In this document: piece by piece, positions 29,844 to 38,959 of the stretch
Numbering within the stretch: the stretch's first letter is position 1
Layout of the letters: each line of letters begins with the position of its first letter
Source of the DNA: SAR86 cluster bacterium
GTDB lineage: Bacteria; Pseudomonadota; Gammaproteobacteria; Magnimaribacterales; Magnimaribacteraceae
Assembly (NCBI GenBank): GCA_022447065.1
Contig: JAKUUM010000003.1
Coordinates: forward strand, 50,994-114,993
DNA: 64,000 bases
Reading direction: 5' to 3'
The notes under the pieces: generated by a model
What the model was told of the DNA's origin: nothing
Database searches by the model: none
The model's input: only the letters and a program-made list of their open reading frames with translations
Position numbers and translations under genes: made by a program

Positions 29844-30716
29844 ATGGATAAAAATAAAGTTATAGATCTTAATTATTTAAGTGTTCTGGAAATCACTGGT
29901 AAAGGTGCACCTGATCTTTTACAGGGGCAAATTACTTGTGATGTTAATAAAGTTAATTTACACAACAGTTGTTTAGGAGCTCTATGCAACGCTAAAGGAA
30001 GGATCATAAGCTCGTTTATTTTATATTTAATTAAGGAAGAGTCTTACGGTCTAATTGGTCCTTCAAAAACTCTTATCAAGACAGAGACAGAGTTGAATAA
30101 ATACAGCCCCTTTTATCAAGCAGAACTCAAACATAATAAATCCCTTTCTTTCTATGGAGTAGAAAAAAATACTTTTGAAGACTTCTACAAAAAGAAAATT
30201 GGGGTTGATGTAAATACCGTTCAAATTAATTCTGATAAATTTATAAGCTATCTAAATAAAAAATTCATACTAGCTGTCATCGATGAAACAGATTCTTCTG
30301 TTTTTAATAACCAGTTTGAACACTATAAAGATAGCAATGAATGGCATCTTGATGAAATTCTTTCATTTAATGTAGAAATATCAGAAAAAGATTCTGAAAA
30401 ATATACTCCTCATGAACTTAATTATGATGTCACTAAAAGAATTGACTTTGACAAAGGTTGTTATACGGGACAAGAAATAGTAGCAAGAATGCACTATCGA
30501 AGTAAAAATTTACCTCGATTAAATTTGGTTGAAAGTTCTGACTTGAAAATAAAAGAAAACATGACTGTAAACAATAAAGAAAACAAAAAAATTGGAAACA
30601 TAGTTAAAGTAGTAAATTTAGCTAAGAAGTCACTTTGTCTTATCAGTACAAAAGATAAAAACCTTCATACTCCTCTTAAAGTAAAAGAAACAAATTCTGC
30701 TTTACGTTTAAATTAA
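29844..30716 (+). CDS. ygfZ: Folate-dependent Fe-S/tRNA-modification protein YgfZ
   Basis: 290 residues. GcvT-like fold; the diagnostic KGCYTGQEIVARMHYRS (K-G-C-Y-x-G-Q-E) is intact. N-terminal LQGQITCDVNKV and GALCNAKGRIISSFIL are typical. Supports Fe-S enzymes such as MiaB with tetrahydrofolate. It is divergent from sdhE, and its end lies 4 bases from the convergent ung. Confidence 0.93.
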   Translation: MDKNKVIDLNYLSVLEITGKGAPDLLQGQITCDVNKVNLHNSCLGALCNAKGRIISSFILYLIKEESYGLIGPSKTLIKTETELNKYSPFYQAELKHNKSLSFYGVEKNTFEDFYKKKIGVDVNTVQINSDKFISYLNKKFILAVIDETDSSVFNNQFEHYKDSNEWHLDEILSFNVEISEKDSEKYTPHELNYDVTKRIDFDKGCYTGQEIVARMHYRSKNLPRLNLVESSDLKIKENMTVNNKENKKIGNIVKVVNLAKKSLCLISTKDKNLHTPLKVKETNSALRLN

Positions 30717-30720
30717 ATTG

Positions 30721-31407
30721 TTAAATTGACCAATCTATAGGACTAAAACCTTTAGATTCCAAGAATCTATTACATTTAGAGAAATGTCTACTTCCGAAAA
30801 AGCCTTGATGTGCTGAAAGAGGGGAAGGATGAGATGAATTTAAAACTAAGTGTTTATTAGTGTTGATGTTTCTTCCTTTTTGTGACGCGTATTTACCCCA
30901 CAACATAAATACTACGGCTTCTCTTTCATCTACTTTTGATATAATTGAATCAGTAAACTCTTCCCAGCCTCTTGAAGAGTGTGAACCTGGCAACCCCTTT
31001 TCTACTGATAAAATACTATTTAGGAGAAGTACTCCTTGATTAGCCCAAGGTAAAAGACATCCACTAGAGGGAATGGGTAAAGCAAGATCATCGTTTAACT
31101 CCTTAAAGATATTTTGTAGTGATGGAGGAGCTTTTATTCCTTCAGGAACAGAAAAACAGAGTCCATGTGCTTGACCTAGTCCATGATATGGATCTTGCCC
31201 AATAATCACTACCTTAACTTTGTTCAGGGGAGTTAAATCTAAAGCTTTAAACATTTCTTTCCCTTTAGGAAAAATTCTCTTACCTTTCTGCTTTTCTGAT
31301 TTCAGAAAAAGTTTAAGTTCATGCATATAGCTCTTCAGGAATTCTGATTCTAATTCCTTCAACCAGGTTTCTTCGAGTTGTATTCTATTAGGTAGACCTG
31401 TTTTCAT
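30721..31407 (-). CDS. ung: Uracil-DNA glycosylase
   Basis: 228 residues from the ATG at 31407, matching E. coli Ung length; the frame stays open to 31512 but that stretch holds DnaA boxes and is not family-like. Catalytic GQDPYHGLGQAHGL (Asp), LLLNSILSVEKGLPGSH, and the DNA-intercalation motif HPSPLSAHQGFFGSRHF are all conserved. Base-excision repair of uracil. Confidence 0.96.
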   Translation of the reverse strand: MKTGLPNRIQLEETWLKELESEFLKSYMHELKLFLKSEKQKGKRIFPKGKEMFKALDLTPLNKVKVVIIGQDPYHGLGQAHGLCFSVPEGIKAPPSLQNIFKELNDDLALPIPSSGCLLPWANQGVLLLNSILSVEKGLPGSHSSRGWEEFTDSIISKVDEREAVVFMLWGKYASQKGRNINTNKHLVLNSSHPSPLSAHQGFFGSRHFSKCNRFLESKGFSPIDWSI

Positions 31408-31473
31408 AGTTTGAAATTCAACGAGTAAGGTAATACTAAGAGAAAACCAGTTTCTAGCAAAATGATATGAATT

Positions 31474-31509
31474 GTTATCCACTATATCTGTGGATAACTC
31501 TATGGATAA
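31474..31509. promoter_or_regulatory. Cluster of three DnaA boxes upstream of ung
   Basis: TTATCCACT (31475-31483, 8/9), TGTGGATAA (31489-31497, perfect box in reverse) and TATGGATAA (31501-31509, 8/9). The first two form a perfect inverted repeat GTTATCCAC-N7-GTGGATAAC at 31474-31498. They sit next to an AT-rich non-coding stretch. Confidence 0.7.
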
Positions 31510-31512
31510 CAT

Positions 31513-31800
31513 TAAATGTTAAATAGGAAATCCCTTGATGTATGGTTTATAGGCAAATTGATCGAAATTTAACCTATTCTCTATTTTTATAATAAAATCA
31601 ACAACTTAAGTAATTTATACAAATTTTATGATTTGAATTTGTTTTTTGTTTTTAATATTAATTTCATTGATATTTGAGTGTGTAAAACAAAATAAATATT
31701 TGTAAAGAAAACTAAGCTGTTAAAAAGTGAATTTCTCTTTAAAACACAAGAAGATAGCTAATTATTTGAACTGTATAATCCCAAAATAGTGGGCTTTGGT
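31513..31800. other. AT-rich intergenic region between ung and serA
   Basis: About 290 bases without a credible gene, strongly AT-rich with runs such as TTTTTTGTTTTTAATATTAATTT near 31640-31670 split among A/T tracts. Together with the adjoining DnaA boxes it looks like a possible unwinding element. It must also hold the ung promoter on the left side; serA ends at its right side. Confidence 0.5.
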
Positions 31801-31802
31801 CA

Positions 31803-32990
31803 CTAGCTTATTAGCCTAACATTTACAACATTCTCTATGGAGGAAAGTTTTGCCAAGGCTTCATCCGTGACCTCATTTTCAATGTCTATTAAGTTATAGG
31901 CAACATCGCCCCTACTTACATTAGTCATATCAGATATATTTAACCCCAAATCTCCAAGGCTAGTAGTTATTTGTCCAATCATGGCTGGCACATTTTTATT
32001 TGTTATGGCAACTCTGTATTTAGTAGATCTTGGTAAATTAACATTAGGAAAGTTGACAGAGTTATTGATATTTCCTGTTTGTAGAAATTCTGTAATTTGT
32101 TCTACTGCCATAACGGCACAATTTTCTTCAGCCTGAGAGGTGCTAGCTCCTATATGAGGTAAAAGAATAATGTCTTTATTTTGGTTTGCTCTCTTTATAA
32201 GATCTGGTGTTGGAAAATCAGTAATAAAATTAATCAGGAACTTTTCATCTAGCGCTTTCAAAATTGATTTATCATCTACAACTTCATGTCTTGCAAAGTT
32301 TAGTAAAGATGCTTTCTTTGCATGTTGAAGAAGTTTAAAATTCACAATTCCTGTTGTGCTCGCTATAGCTGGTATGTGAAGTGTAATAAAATCAGACTTA
32401 GAAAAAAGAGCTTCTATCGTCTCCGTAGGTTCTACTTGACTAGGTAATTTCCATGCTGCCTCCACTGACAAAGCAGGGTCATATCCTATAACCTTCATTT
32501 CTAAAGCAACACCCATTCTGGCAACTTTAGAACCTATTGCTCCCAGACCCACTACTCCCAAAGTGGCTCCAGATAGTTCTCTTCCTTTAAACTTCTTTTT
32601 ATTCTCTTCTAAGAAAGGTTCTAGTTCTTCCATCTTATCAAAGTGTTGTAAATTATTTACAAAATCTACACTTGAAAAAACATTGCGTGAAGAAAGTAAA
32701 AGAGCAGCCAAAACTAGCTCTTTTACAGCATTAGAATTAGCTCCTGGAGTGTTAAAAACAACTACGCCTTTTTTTGTGCACAAGTCTACAGGAATATTAT
32801 TTACCCCAGACCCAGCTCTAGAAATTGCCTTAAGAGATTCGTTTAGATAATTTTGGTTAAATTTAGTGCTCCTCACCAAGATACCGTCAGGGTCTTCGCA
32901 ATTTTCATCTAGAATACAAGAAGAATTAGATAGCACTTCCAGCCCACTTGGAGAGATATTGCTTAAGGTCCTAATTTTATACTTTTTCAT
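31803..32990 (-). CDS. serA: D-3-phosphoglycerate dehydrogenase
   Basis: 395 residues. First step of serine synthesis. NAD site LGVVGLGAIGSKVARMG, substrate motifs SRAGSGVNNIPVD and NTPGANSNAVKEL, catalytic His in LLPHIGASTSQAEEN, and a C-terminal ACT domain (about residues 320-395, PAMIGQITTSLGDLGLNISD), which suggests serine feedback. It stands alone between AT-rich gaps. Confidence 0.93.
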   Translation of the reverse strand: MKKYKIRTLSNISPSGLEVLSNSSCILDENCEDPDGILVRSTKFNQNYLNESLKAISRAGSGVNNIPVDLCTKKGVVVFNTPGANSNAVKELVLAALLLSSRNVFSSVDFVNNLQHFDKMEELEPFLEENKKKFKGRELSGATLGVVGLGAIGSKVARMGVALEMKVIGYDPALSVEAAWKLPSQVEPTETIEALFSKSDFITLHIPAIASTTGIVNFKLLQHAKKASLLNFARHEVVDDKSILKALDEKFLINFITDFPTPDLIKRANQNKDIILLPHIGASTSQAEENCAVMAVEQITEFLQTGNINNSVNFPNVNLPRSTKYRVAITNKNVPAMIGQITTSLGDLGLNISDMTNVSRGDVAYNLIDIENEVTDEALAKLSSIENVVNVRLIS

Positions 32991-33136
32991 TATCTGTTAG
33001 TCTTAAAAAGTGCGCAGGATACCACTATTTGATTGCTTTCTCGATAGATATGTTAGCGGAGTCGAGAGCAAGGTTTGAGATCAAACTAAATTCATTTACA
33101 TGCTCAAAAGGGGTTTCTAATTTTTTTATTAAATAA
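32991..33136 (-). other. Intergenic region serA/glpK with an open frame lacking a start
   Basis: The minus strand has about 45 open codons ending at TAG 33027-33025 and overlapping the glpK 3' end in another frame. The reading looks protein-like (KLETPFEHVNEFSL, DSANISIEKAIK) but has no ATG, GTG or TTG. I do not call it a gene; it may be chance or a gene remnant. The serA promoter should also be here. Confidence 0.3.
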
Positions 33137-34621
33137 TTAAAAAAGTCCTTTAGTTCTATCTACAGCTGACAACCAAGTTTCGTACTTTGTATTTAAGAGT
33201 GCAACTTTCTTCTCTTCCGGTTCAAAGGTTTTATCACAACTCCAGTTAGATTTAAGCGAATCTAGATCAGGACAAAGACCTGAATTGAGACTGGCAAGAT
33301 AGGCCGCTCCTAAAGCAGTTGTCTCTATAACCCTTGGTCTCAATACTGTTAGACCTAAAACATTTGATAGCTGTTGCGAAAACCAATTGTTGGCTACCAT
33401 ACCTCCATCAACACGTAATTCTGAAAAAGAAGCGCCATCATTCTTCATAGCTCCTATCAAATCTTTGGTTTGAAAGGCTATGGATTCTAAAGTTGCAGCG
33501 GTCAAATCAGCTATATTGGTATCCCTTGTCAATCCAAATACTGATCCTCTAGCGCTTGGGTCCCAATGGGGTGCCCCCAAACCTGTAAAGGCAGGTACTA
33601 CCAAAACTTTAGAATCTGAATGTCGAACTTTAACTATCTCTTCGGTATCTCTAGCAGTCTTAAAAAGTTTTAGACCGTCCCTTAACCACTGTACTGCCGA
33701 CCCTGCCACAAAAATACTTCCCTCCAAACCATAAGTAGTCTTTCCATTAATTCTATAGGCTATGGTAGATAGTAGTTTGTTGGTTGAGCTCAATTTTTCA
33801 CTTCCTGTATTAAGCAATAGAAAACAACCTGTCCCGAATGTACTTTTTGCTTCTCCTGGATTAAAACAACACTGTCCAACCAAAGCGGCTTGTTGGTCCC
33901 CTGCTATGCCACCAATCTTAAGTTTCCCGCCAAACAGAGATGTCTCACCGTAATCATGTGTGCAATCACAAACTTCTGGCAGTATTTGCTCAGGGATATT
34001 TAGAAGCCTTAATAGATCTGAATCCCAGCAGTAGGACTTAATATCAAACAACATGGTCCTAGAGGCATTGGTGGCATCAGTTTTATGGCACTTTCCTTCG
34101 GTCAACCGCCAAATTAAAAAACTATCTATTGTCCCAAAAGCAAGTTCCCCTTTTTCTGCTTTCTTTCTTGCTCCATCAACATTATCTAAAATCCAAGCTA
34201 ACTTTGTCGCAGAAAAATATGGATCAATTAGTAAGCCTGTTTTTTCTTGTATCTCTTCCTCAAGTCCTTTTTCTTTCTTTAAGACATCACAGAATTCTGA
34301 AGTTCTCCTATCTTGCCAAACGATAGCAGGGTAAATGGGTTTACCTGTTTTTCTATCCCACAAGATAGTGGTCTCCCTTTGGTTAGTTATTCCAATAGCT
34401 GCGATATCGCTTGGCTTAAGAGAGTTTTTTTTAATTAACTTATCTGTAACCTTAACAACTGACTTCCAAATCTCTTCAGGATTATGTTCTACCCAACCAT
34501 CAGCTGGAAAATGTTGCTTGTGTTCCATTTGTTCAAAGTTGATAAATTTACATTTCTTATCAAAGAGCACAGCTCTTGTACTGGTTGTTCCTTGATCTAT
34601 TGATATAATCTTTTTAGGCAT
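33137..34621 (-). CDS. glpK: Glycerol kinase
   Basis: 494 residues, FGGY family. Start SIDQGTTSTRAVLFDKK, ITNQRETTILWDRKTGKP, FGTGCFLLLNTG, and GAPHWDPSARGSVFGLTRDT are characteristic. Makes glycerol-3-phosphate, the substrate of PlsB. No glpF or glpD is adjacent. A TATAAG box at 34636-34631 ends 9 bases before the ATG, suggesting an almost leaderless transcript. Divergent from nrdA. Confidence 0.96.
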   Translation of the reverse strand: MPKKIISIDQGTTSTRAVLFDKKCKFINFEQMEHKQHFPADGWVEHNPEEIWKSVVKVTDKLIKKNSLKPSDIAAIGITNQRETTILWDRKTGKPIYPAIVWQDRRTSEFCDVLKKEKGLEEEIQEKTGLLIDPYFSATKLAWILDNVDGARKKAEKGELAFGTIDSFLIWRLTEGKCHKTDATNASRTMLFDIKSYCWDSDLLRLLNIPEQILPEVCDCTHDYGETSLFGGKLKIGGIAGDQQAALVGQCCFNPGEAKSTFGTGCFLLLNTGSEKLSSTNKLLSTIAYRINGKTTYGLEGSIFVAGSAVQWLRDGLKLFKTARDTEEIVKVRHSDSKVLVVPAFTGLGAPHWDPSARGSVFGLTRDTNIADLTAATLESIAFQTKDLIGAMKNDGASFSELRVDGGMVANNWFSQQLSNVLGLTVLRPRVIETTALGAAYLASLNSGLCPDLDSLKSNWSCDKTFEPEEKKVALLNTKYETWLSAVDRTKGLF

Positions 34622-34682
34622 CTAATCTGGCTTATATTTCCGTGTTTAGGATCATAATCTAATCTTATTCATCAGTAACTTG

Positions 34683-34702
34683 ATATCCACAAGAAATCCA
34701 CA
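34683..34702. promoter_or_regulatory. DnaA-box-like pair in the glpK-nrdA gap
   Basis: ATATCCACA (34683-34691, 8/9 to TTATCCACA) and AAATCCACA (34694-34702, 7/9), same orientation, 11 bases apart. E. coli nrdAB is also regulated by DnaA boxes in its promoter, so control of nrdA is plausible. Confidence 0.5.
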
Positions 34703-34741
34703 AAACTTTTTAGTATTTATTGGCTTGTAATTTCCCTAAAG

Positions 34742-34789
34742 ACACAGTATCTTGTGTCTCTAGAAAGAAAACAACACTATATATAGTAT
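34742..34789. promoter_or_regulatory. Pair of NrdR boxes upstream of nrdA
   Basis: Box 1 ACACAGTATCTTGTGT (34742-34757) and box 2 ACACTATATATAGTAT (34774-34789) against the consensus ACACWATATATWGTGT, with about two mismatches and one mismatch. They start 32 bases apart (three helical turns), the usual NrdR spacing. The NrdR repressor itself is not in the window. Confidence 0.85.
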
Positions 34790-34831
34790 TTAAGCAAAAA
34801 CAGAAAAATACCAAAAAAAAACTACAAAACC

Positions 34832-37696
34832 ATGGAAAACTTAAGAGAATCAGAACAAAACCCAGCGCCTACAAAAACAGAACAAAAGACTAAAGCCCCA
34901 GCAATAACACCAGGACAAATGAGAGTGATCAAAAGGAACGGTTCCGTTGTTACTTACGATCAAGAAAAAATAGCGATAGCAATAACAAAAGCATTCCTAG
35001 CTGTTGAAGGGGGAGCGGCAGCAGCATCAACAAGAATTCATAATAAAGTGAACGAATTAGCAAACGTCGTAACAATGACTTTTTCTAGAAGAATGCCATC
35101 AGGAGGAACGCTCCATATAGAAGAAATTCAAGACCAAGTAGAACTTGCACTTATGCGTTCTGAAGAAAGAACAGTAGCAAGATCTTACGTTCTTTATAGA
35201 GAAGAAAGAACCAAAGCAAGAAAGGAAAGAACCGGAGAAGAAGAAGGAGAAAAGAAACAAGAAAAAACAGGAATAAAAGTCGTTCTCGATGATGGAACGG
35301 AGTCTAACCTAGACGAACAAAGACTCTACACTATGGTAGCAGAAGCTTGTGAAGGTCTTCAGGATGTTTCAATTGACGAGATAATAGAAGAAGCTAAGAA
35401 GAACCTTTACGACGGCGTCTCTATGTCCGATGTTAGACCATCTTTAGTGATGACAGCTAGAACATTAGTTGAAAAGGAACCCAACTACACTTTCGTAACT
35501 GCGCGTATTCTTCTTGATAATCTCAGAACAGAAGCCCTAACTTTCCTGGACGTAAGAAAGGAAGCAACACAAGCAGAGATGGAGAACCTATATCCTGAGG
35601 CTCTGGAAACATTTATTAAAAAAGGGATAGAGAATGAAATTCTCGACCCTGAGCTACAGACATTTGACATCAAAAGACTAGGAGAGGCACTAAAACCGGA
35701 AAGAGATAAGAACTTTACTTATCTGGGGCTACAAACGCTCTACGATAGATACTTCATACATAAAAATAATATTAGGTATGAATTGCCACAAGTATTTTTT
35801 ATGAGGGTGGCAATGGGTTTGTCTTTAAATGAAGAAAAAAGAGAAAAAAGAGCAATAGAGTTCTATAACTTGTTATCCAAGTTTGACTACATGAGTTCTA
35901 CTCCTACTCTCTTCAACTCGGGAACAATTCATTCACAGCTTTCTTCTTGCTACTTAACGACAGTACCTGATGACTTATATGGGATCTACGGAGCTATGCA
36001 AGACAACGCCATGCTATCTAAATGGGCCGGAGGTTTGGGTAATGATTGGACACCTGTCAGAGGTCTTGGTTCACACATAAAGGGAACCAATGGTAAATCA
36101 CAAGGAGTCGTGCCTTTTCTAAAAGTTGTTAATGACACGGCGGTGGCTGTGAATCAAGGAGGGAAAAGAAAAGGGGCTGTTTGTTCTTATCTTGAAACCT
36201 GGCATATAGATATCGAGGAGTTTCTAGAACTAAGAAAAAACACGGGAGATGATAGAAGACGTACCCATGATATGAATACAGCCAATTGGGTACCTGACTT
36301 GTTCATGAAAAGGGTTTCAGAAGGAAAGCCTTGGACTCTGTTCACTCCAAGCGATACACCAGACCTGCATGATCTTTACGGTAAGGCTTTTGAAGAAAGA
36401 TACCAATATTATGAAGGCTTAACTCAAACAGGAGAAATGGATTTTTATAAAAAAGTTGATGCTGCAGAGCTTTGGAAAAAAATGTTGTCAATGCTTTTTG
36501 AGACTGGACACCCTTGGATAACCTTTAAAGATGCATGCAACCTTAGATCGCCACAACAACATATTGGGGTGATTCATTCTTCAAACCTATGTACCGAAAT
36601 CACACTGAACACAAGCCAGGATGAAATAGCCGTGTGTAATCTTGGCTCAGTGAATCTAACACACCATTTAAAAGAAGGAAAACTAGACCTAGAAAAGCTA
36701 GAGCAAACCATAAACACTGCAATTAGGATGTTGGACAATGTTATTAACATCAATTATTACGCTGTGCAAGCAGCTGAAAACTCGAACAAGAAACACAGAC
36801 CAATAGGTTTGGGAATCATGGGCTTCCACGATACTTTGTACATGCTTAAAATGCCTTACTCCTCAGACGAAGCCATAGAATTTGCAGATAGATCTATGGA
36901 AACCGTAAGCTACTTTGCAATCAAGGCTTCAAGCAATCTAGCTAAAGAAAGAGGAAGCTATTCTTCTTATGAGGGGTCCTTGTGGAGCAAAGGCATTCTG
37001 CCAATTGATTCGGTAAGTCACTTGAGGGAAGACAGGGGAGAAGAATACACAGCAATAGACCGAAGCACTACCTTGGATTGGGATTCTTTAAGGGAGTTAG
37101 TCTTGGAACAAGGTATGCGAAATTCGAATGTAATGGCAATAGCACCGACTGCAACCATAGCCAACATAACAGGAGTATCACAATCTATCGAACCTACCTA
37201 TCAGAACCTCTATGTTAAATCGAATCTCTCCGGAGAATTCACCGTAACCAACCTACACTTAGTAAATGCTCTTAAAGAGCTAGGGCTTTGGGATTCAGTA
37301 ATGATTAACGACCTAAAATACTACGACGGAAGCCTAAAAGAAATACCGAGAGTGCCGGACGACATTAAAACCATTTATGCCACTGCTTTTGAAGTGGAGC
37401 CTAGGTGGCTTATTGAAGCAGCTAGTAGGAGACAAAAGTGGATAGATCAAAGCCAATCCCTCAATCTCTATATTGACGAACCTAATGGAAAAAAACTAGA
37501 CATTATGTACAGAATGGCTTGGTTGAAGGGTTTAAAAACAACCTATTATCTGAGATCTAGGGGAGCGACAACAATAGAAAAATCAACTATTGCAACAGGG
37601 GAGCTAAATGCTGTAACCGCATCACAAGAACCAGAAGCTGAAGACATGCCTGAAGCTGGTTTCACATCGGATCCAGACTGTGAGGCTTGCCAATAA
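34832..37696 (+). CDS. nrdA: Class Ia ribonucleoside-diphosphate reductase, alpha subunit
   Basis: 954 residues, the long form with two N-terminal ATP-cones (about residues 30-126 and 148-235), as in Pseudomonas aeruginosa NrdA. Active-site pieces: SSCYLTTVPDD, NLCTEITLNTS, EIAVCNLGSVNL, TATIANITGVSQSIEP and the C-terminal redox cysteines DCEACQ. Makes dNDPs with NrdB. NrdR and DnaA sites lie upstream; nrdB follows by 15 bases with an AAAGGAGAAAG ribosome site. Confidence 0.96.
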   Translation: MENLRESEQNPAPTKTEQKTKAPAITPGQMRVIKRNGSVVTYDQEKIAIAITKAFLAVEGGAAAASTRIHNKVNELANVVTMTFSRRMPSGGTLHIEEIQDQVELALMRSEERTVARSYVLYREERTKARKERTGEEEGEKKQEKTGIKVVLDDGTESNLDEQRLYTMVAEACEGLQDVSIDEIIEEAKKNLYDGVSMSDVRPSLVMTARTLVEKEPNYTFVTARILLDNLRTEALTFLDVRKEATQAEMENLYPEALETFIKKGIENEILDPELQTFDIKRLGEALKPERDKNFTYLGLQTLYDRYFIHKNNIRYELPQVFFMRVAMGLSLNEEKREKRAIEFYNLLSKFDYMSSTPTLFNSGTIHSQLSSCYLTTVPDDLYGIYGAMQDNAMLSKWAGGLGNDWTPVRGLGSHIKGTNGKSQGVVPFLKVVNDTAVAVNQGGKRKGAVCSYLETWHIDIEEFLELRKNTGDDRRRTHDMNTANWVPDLFMKRVSEGKPWTLFTPSDTPDLHDLYGKAFEERYQYYEGLTQTGEMDFYKKVDAAELWKKMLSMLFETGHPWITFKDACNLRSPQQHIGVIHSSNLCTEITLNTSQDEIAVCNLGSVNLTHHLKEGKLDLEKLEQTINTAIRMLDNVININYYAVQAAENSNKKHRPIGLGIMGFHDTLYMLKMPYSSDEAIEFADRSMETVSYFAIKASSNLAKERGSYSSYEGSLWSKGILPIDSVSHLREDRGEEYTAIDRSTTLDWDSLRELVLEQGMRNSNVMAIAPTATIANITGVSQSIEPTYQNLYVKSNLSGEFTVTNLHLVNALKELGLWDSVMINDLKYYDGSLKEIPRVPDDIKTIYATAFEVEPRWLIEAASRRQKWIDQSQSLNLYIDEPNGKKLDIMYRMAWLKGLKTTYYLRSRGATTIEKSTIATGELNAVTASQEPEAEDMPEAGFTSDPDCEACQ

Positions 37697-37711
37697 ATAA
37701 AGGAGAAAGAT

Positions 37712-38959
37712 ATGTTAAGTTGGGAAGAATTTGACGAAAAAGAAAAAGAAACGCAACTGGTAAAACCAAAGCAGTATAAGAAGGAACAAAAAGCGCCTGT
37801 AAGCACAACTGTAAAAGAAGAAAAAGAACAGCCAAGAGTAGCTCTTAGTGTAGGCAACTCAACAAACAGGCTAGAAAGAGCAAAAAAAGCGATTGAACAA
37901 TTTGACCAGCAGATAGGAGAAGAGGCGCTGGAAGGAATGGGGTCTAGGGTGGATGTAGACCAAAAAGCTATGATCAACTGTAGAGCTGATGTAAATCAAC
38001 TGGTCCCTTTTAAATATGACTGGGCATGGCAAAAATATCTGGATGGGTGTGCCAATCACTGGATGCCCCAAGAAATAAATATGACCGCTGATGTAGCATT
38101 ATGGAAATCCGACCAAGGACTCTCAGAAGACGAAAGAAAGATAATCAAGAGAAGCCTCGGTTTCTTTTCTACTGCAGACTCTCTTGTGGCTAATAATCTT
38201 GTTTTGTCTATTTACAGACACATAACAAATCCTGAGTGCAGGCAGTATTTGCTTCGTCAAAGCTTCGAAGAAGCCATTCACACTCATGCCTATCTTCATG
38301 TTATCCAGTCGCTCGGCATGGACGAAGCCGAACTCTTTAACATGTACAGAGAAGTCCCTTCTGTAGCCAGAAAAGCATCCTGGGCCTTAGATTTTACTAA
38401 AGAGCTAGACAATCCAAACTTCAAAACAGGTGGATTGGAACAAGACAAGAAACTGTTAAGGAACCTCATTGCATTTTACTGTGTTCTCGAAGGAATCTTT
38501 TTCTATTGTGGATTTACCCAAATTCTTTCTATGGGAAGAAGAAACAAAATGACGGGAACATCAGAACAGTTCCAATACATACTAAGGGACGAATCTATGC
38601 ACCTTAATTTTGGCATAGACATGATCAACCAAATCAGGTTGGAAAATCCTCGACTGTGGGATGAAGAAATGCAAGATCAAGCAGCTGGGATGATCCTTCA
38701 AGGAATGGAGCTTGAAATAGAATATGCCAAAGACACGATGCCAAGAGGAGTTCTAGGTATGAATGCCAGTATGATGGAGGAATACCTAAACTACATAGCT
38801 AACCGAAGATTGGTTCAGATAGGATTATCTGAAGAATTTCCAAATGCTGAGAACCCTTTTCCTTGGATGTCTGAAATCATGGACCTGAGAAAGGAGAAAA
38901 ATTTCTTTGAAACTCGCGTTATTGAATATCAAACGGGGGGCGCGCTCAACTGGGATTGA
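37712..38959 (+). CDS. nrdB: Class Ia ribonucleoside-diphosphate reductase, beta subunit
   Basis: 415 residues, the Pseudomonas-type length. A charged N-terminal tail (about residues 1-70) precedes the ferritin-like core. Di-iron ligands are visible in [36 protein letters not shown] and [13 protein letters not shown]. Holds the tyrosyl radical for NrdA. Its TGA overlaps the ugpQ ATG by 1 base (TGATG). Confidence 0.96.
   Translation: MLSWEEFDEKEKETQLVKPKQYKKEQKAPVSTTVKEEKEQPRVALSVGNSTNRLERAKKAIEQFDQQIGEEALEGMGSRVDVDQKAMINCRADVNQLVPFKYDWAWQKYLDGCANHWMPQEINMTADVALWKSDQGLSEDERKIIKRSLGFFSTADSLVANNLVLSIYRHITNPECRQYLLRQSFEEAIHTHAYLHVIQSLGMDEAELFNMYREVPSVARKASWALDFTKELDNPNFKTGGLEQDKKLLRNLIAFYCVLEGIFFYCGFTQILSMGRRNKMTGTSEQFQYILRDESMHLNFGIDMINQIRLENPRLWDEEMQDQAAGMILQGMELEIEYAKDTMPRGVLGMNASMMEEYLNYIANRRLVQIGLSEEFPNAENPFPWMSEIMDLRKEKNFFETRVIEYQTGGALNWD

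Noticed and set aside
31408..31512. N-terminal extension of ung to 31512
   Set aside because: The 35 extra residues do not match the family, and the DNA holds the DnaA-box cluster; the ATG at 31407 gives the normal Ung length.
33025..33157. Open minus-strand frame of about 45 codons between glpK and serA
   Set aside because: No start codon and partial overlap with glpK in another frame; chance in AT-rich DNA cannot be excluded.
37546..37977. 143-codon minus-strand frame across the nrdA/nrdB junction
   Set aside because: Ser/Phe-rich translation typical of the antisense of Glu/Lys-rich coding sequence; both nrd genes on the other strand are certain.
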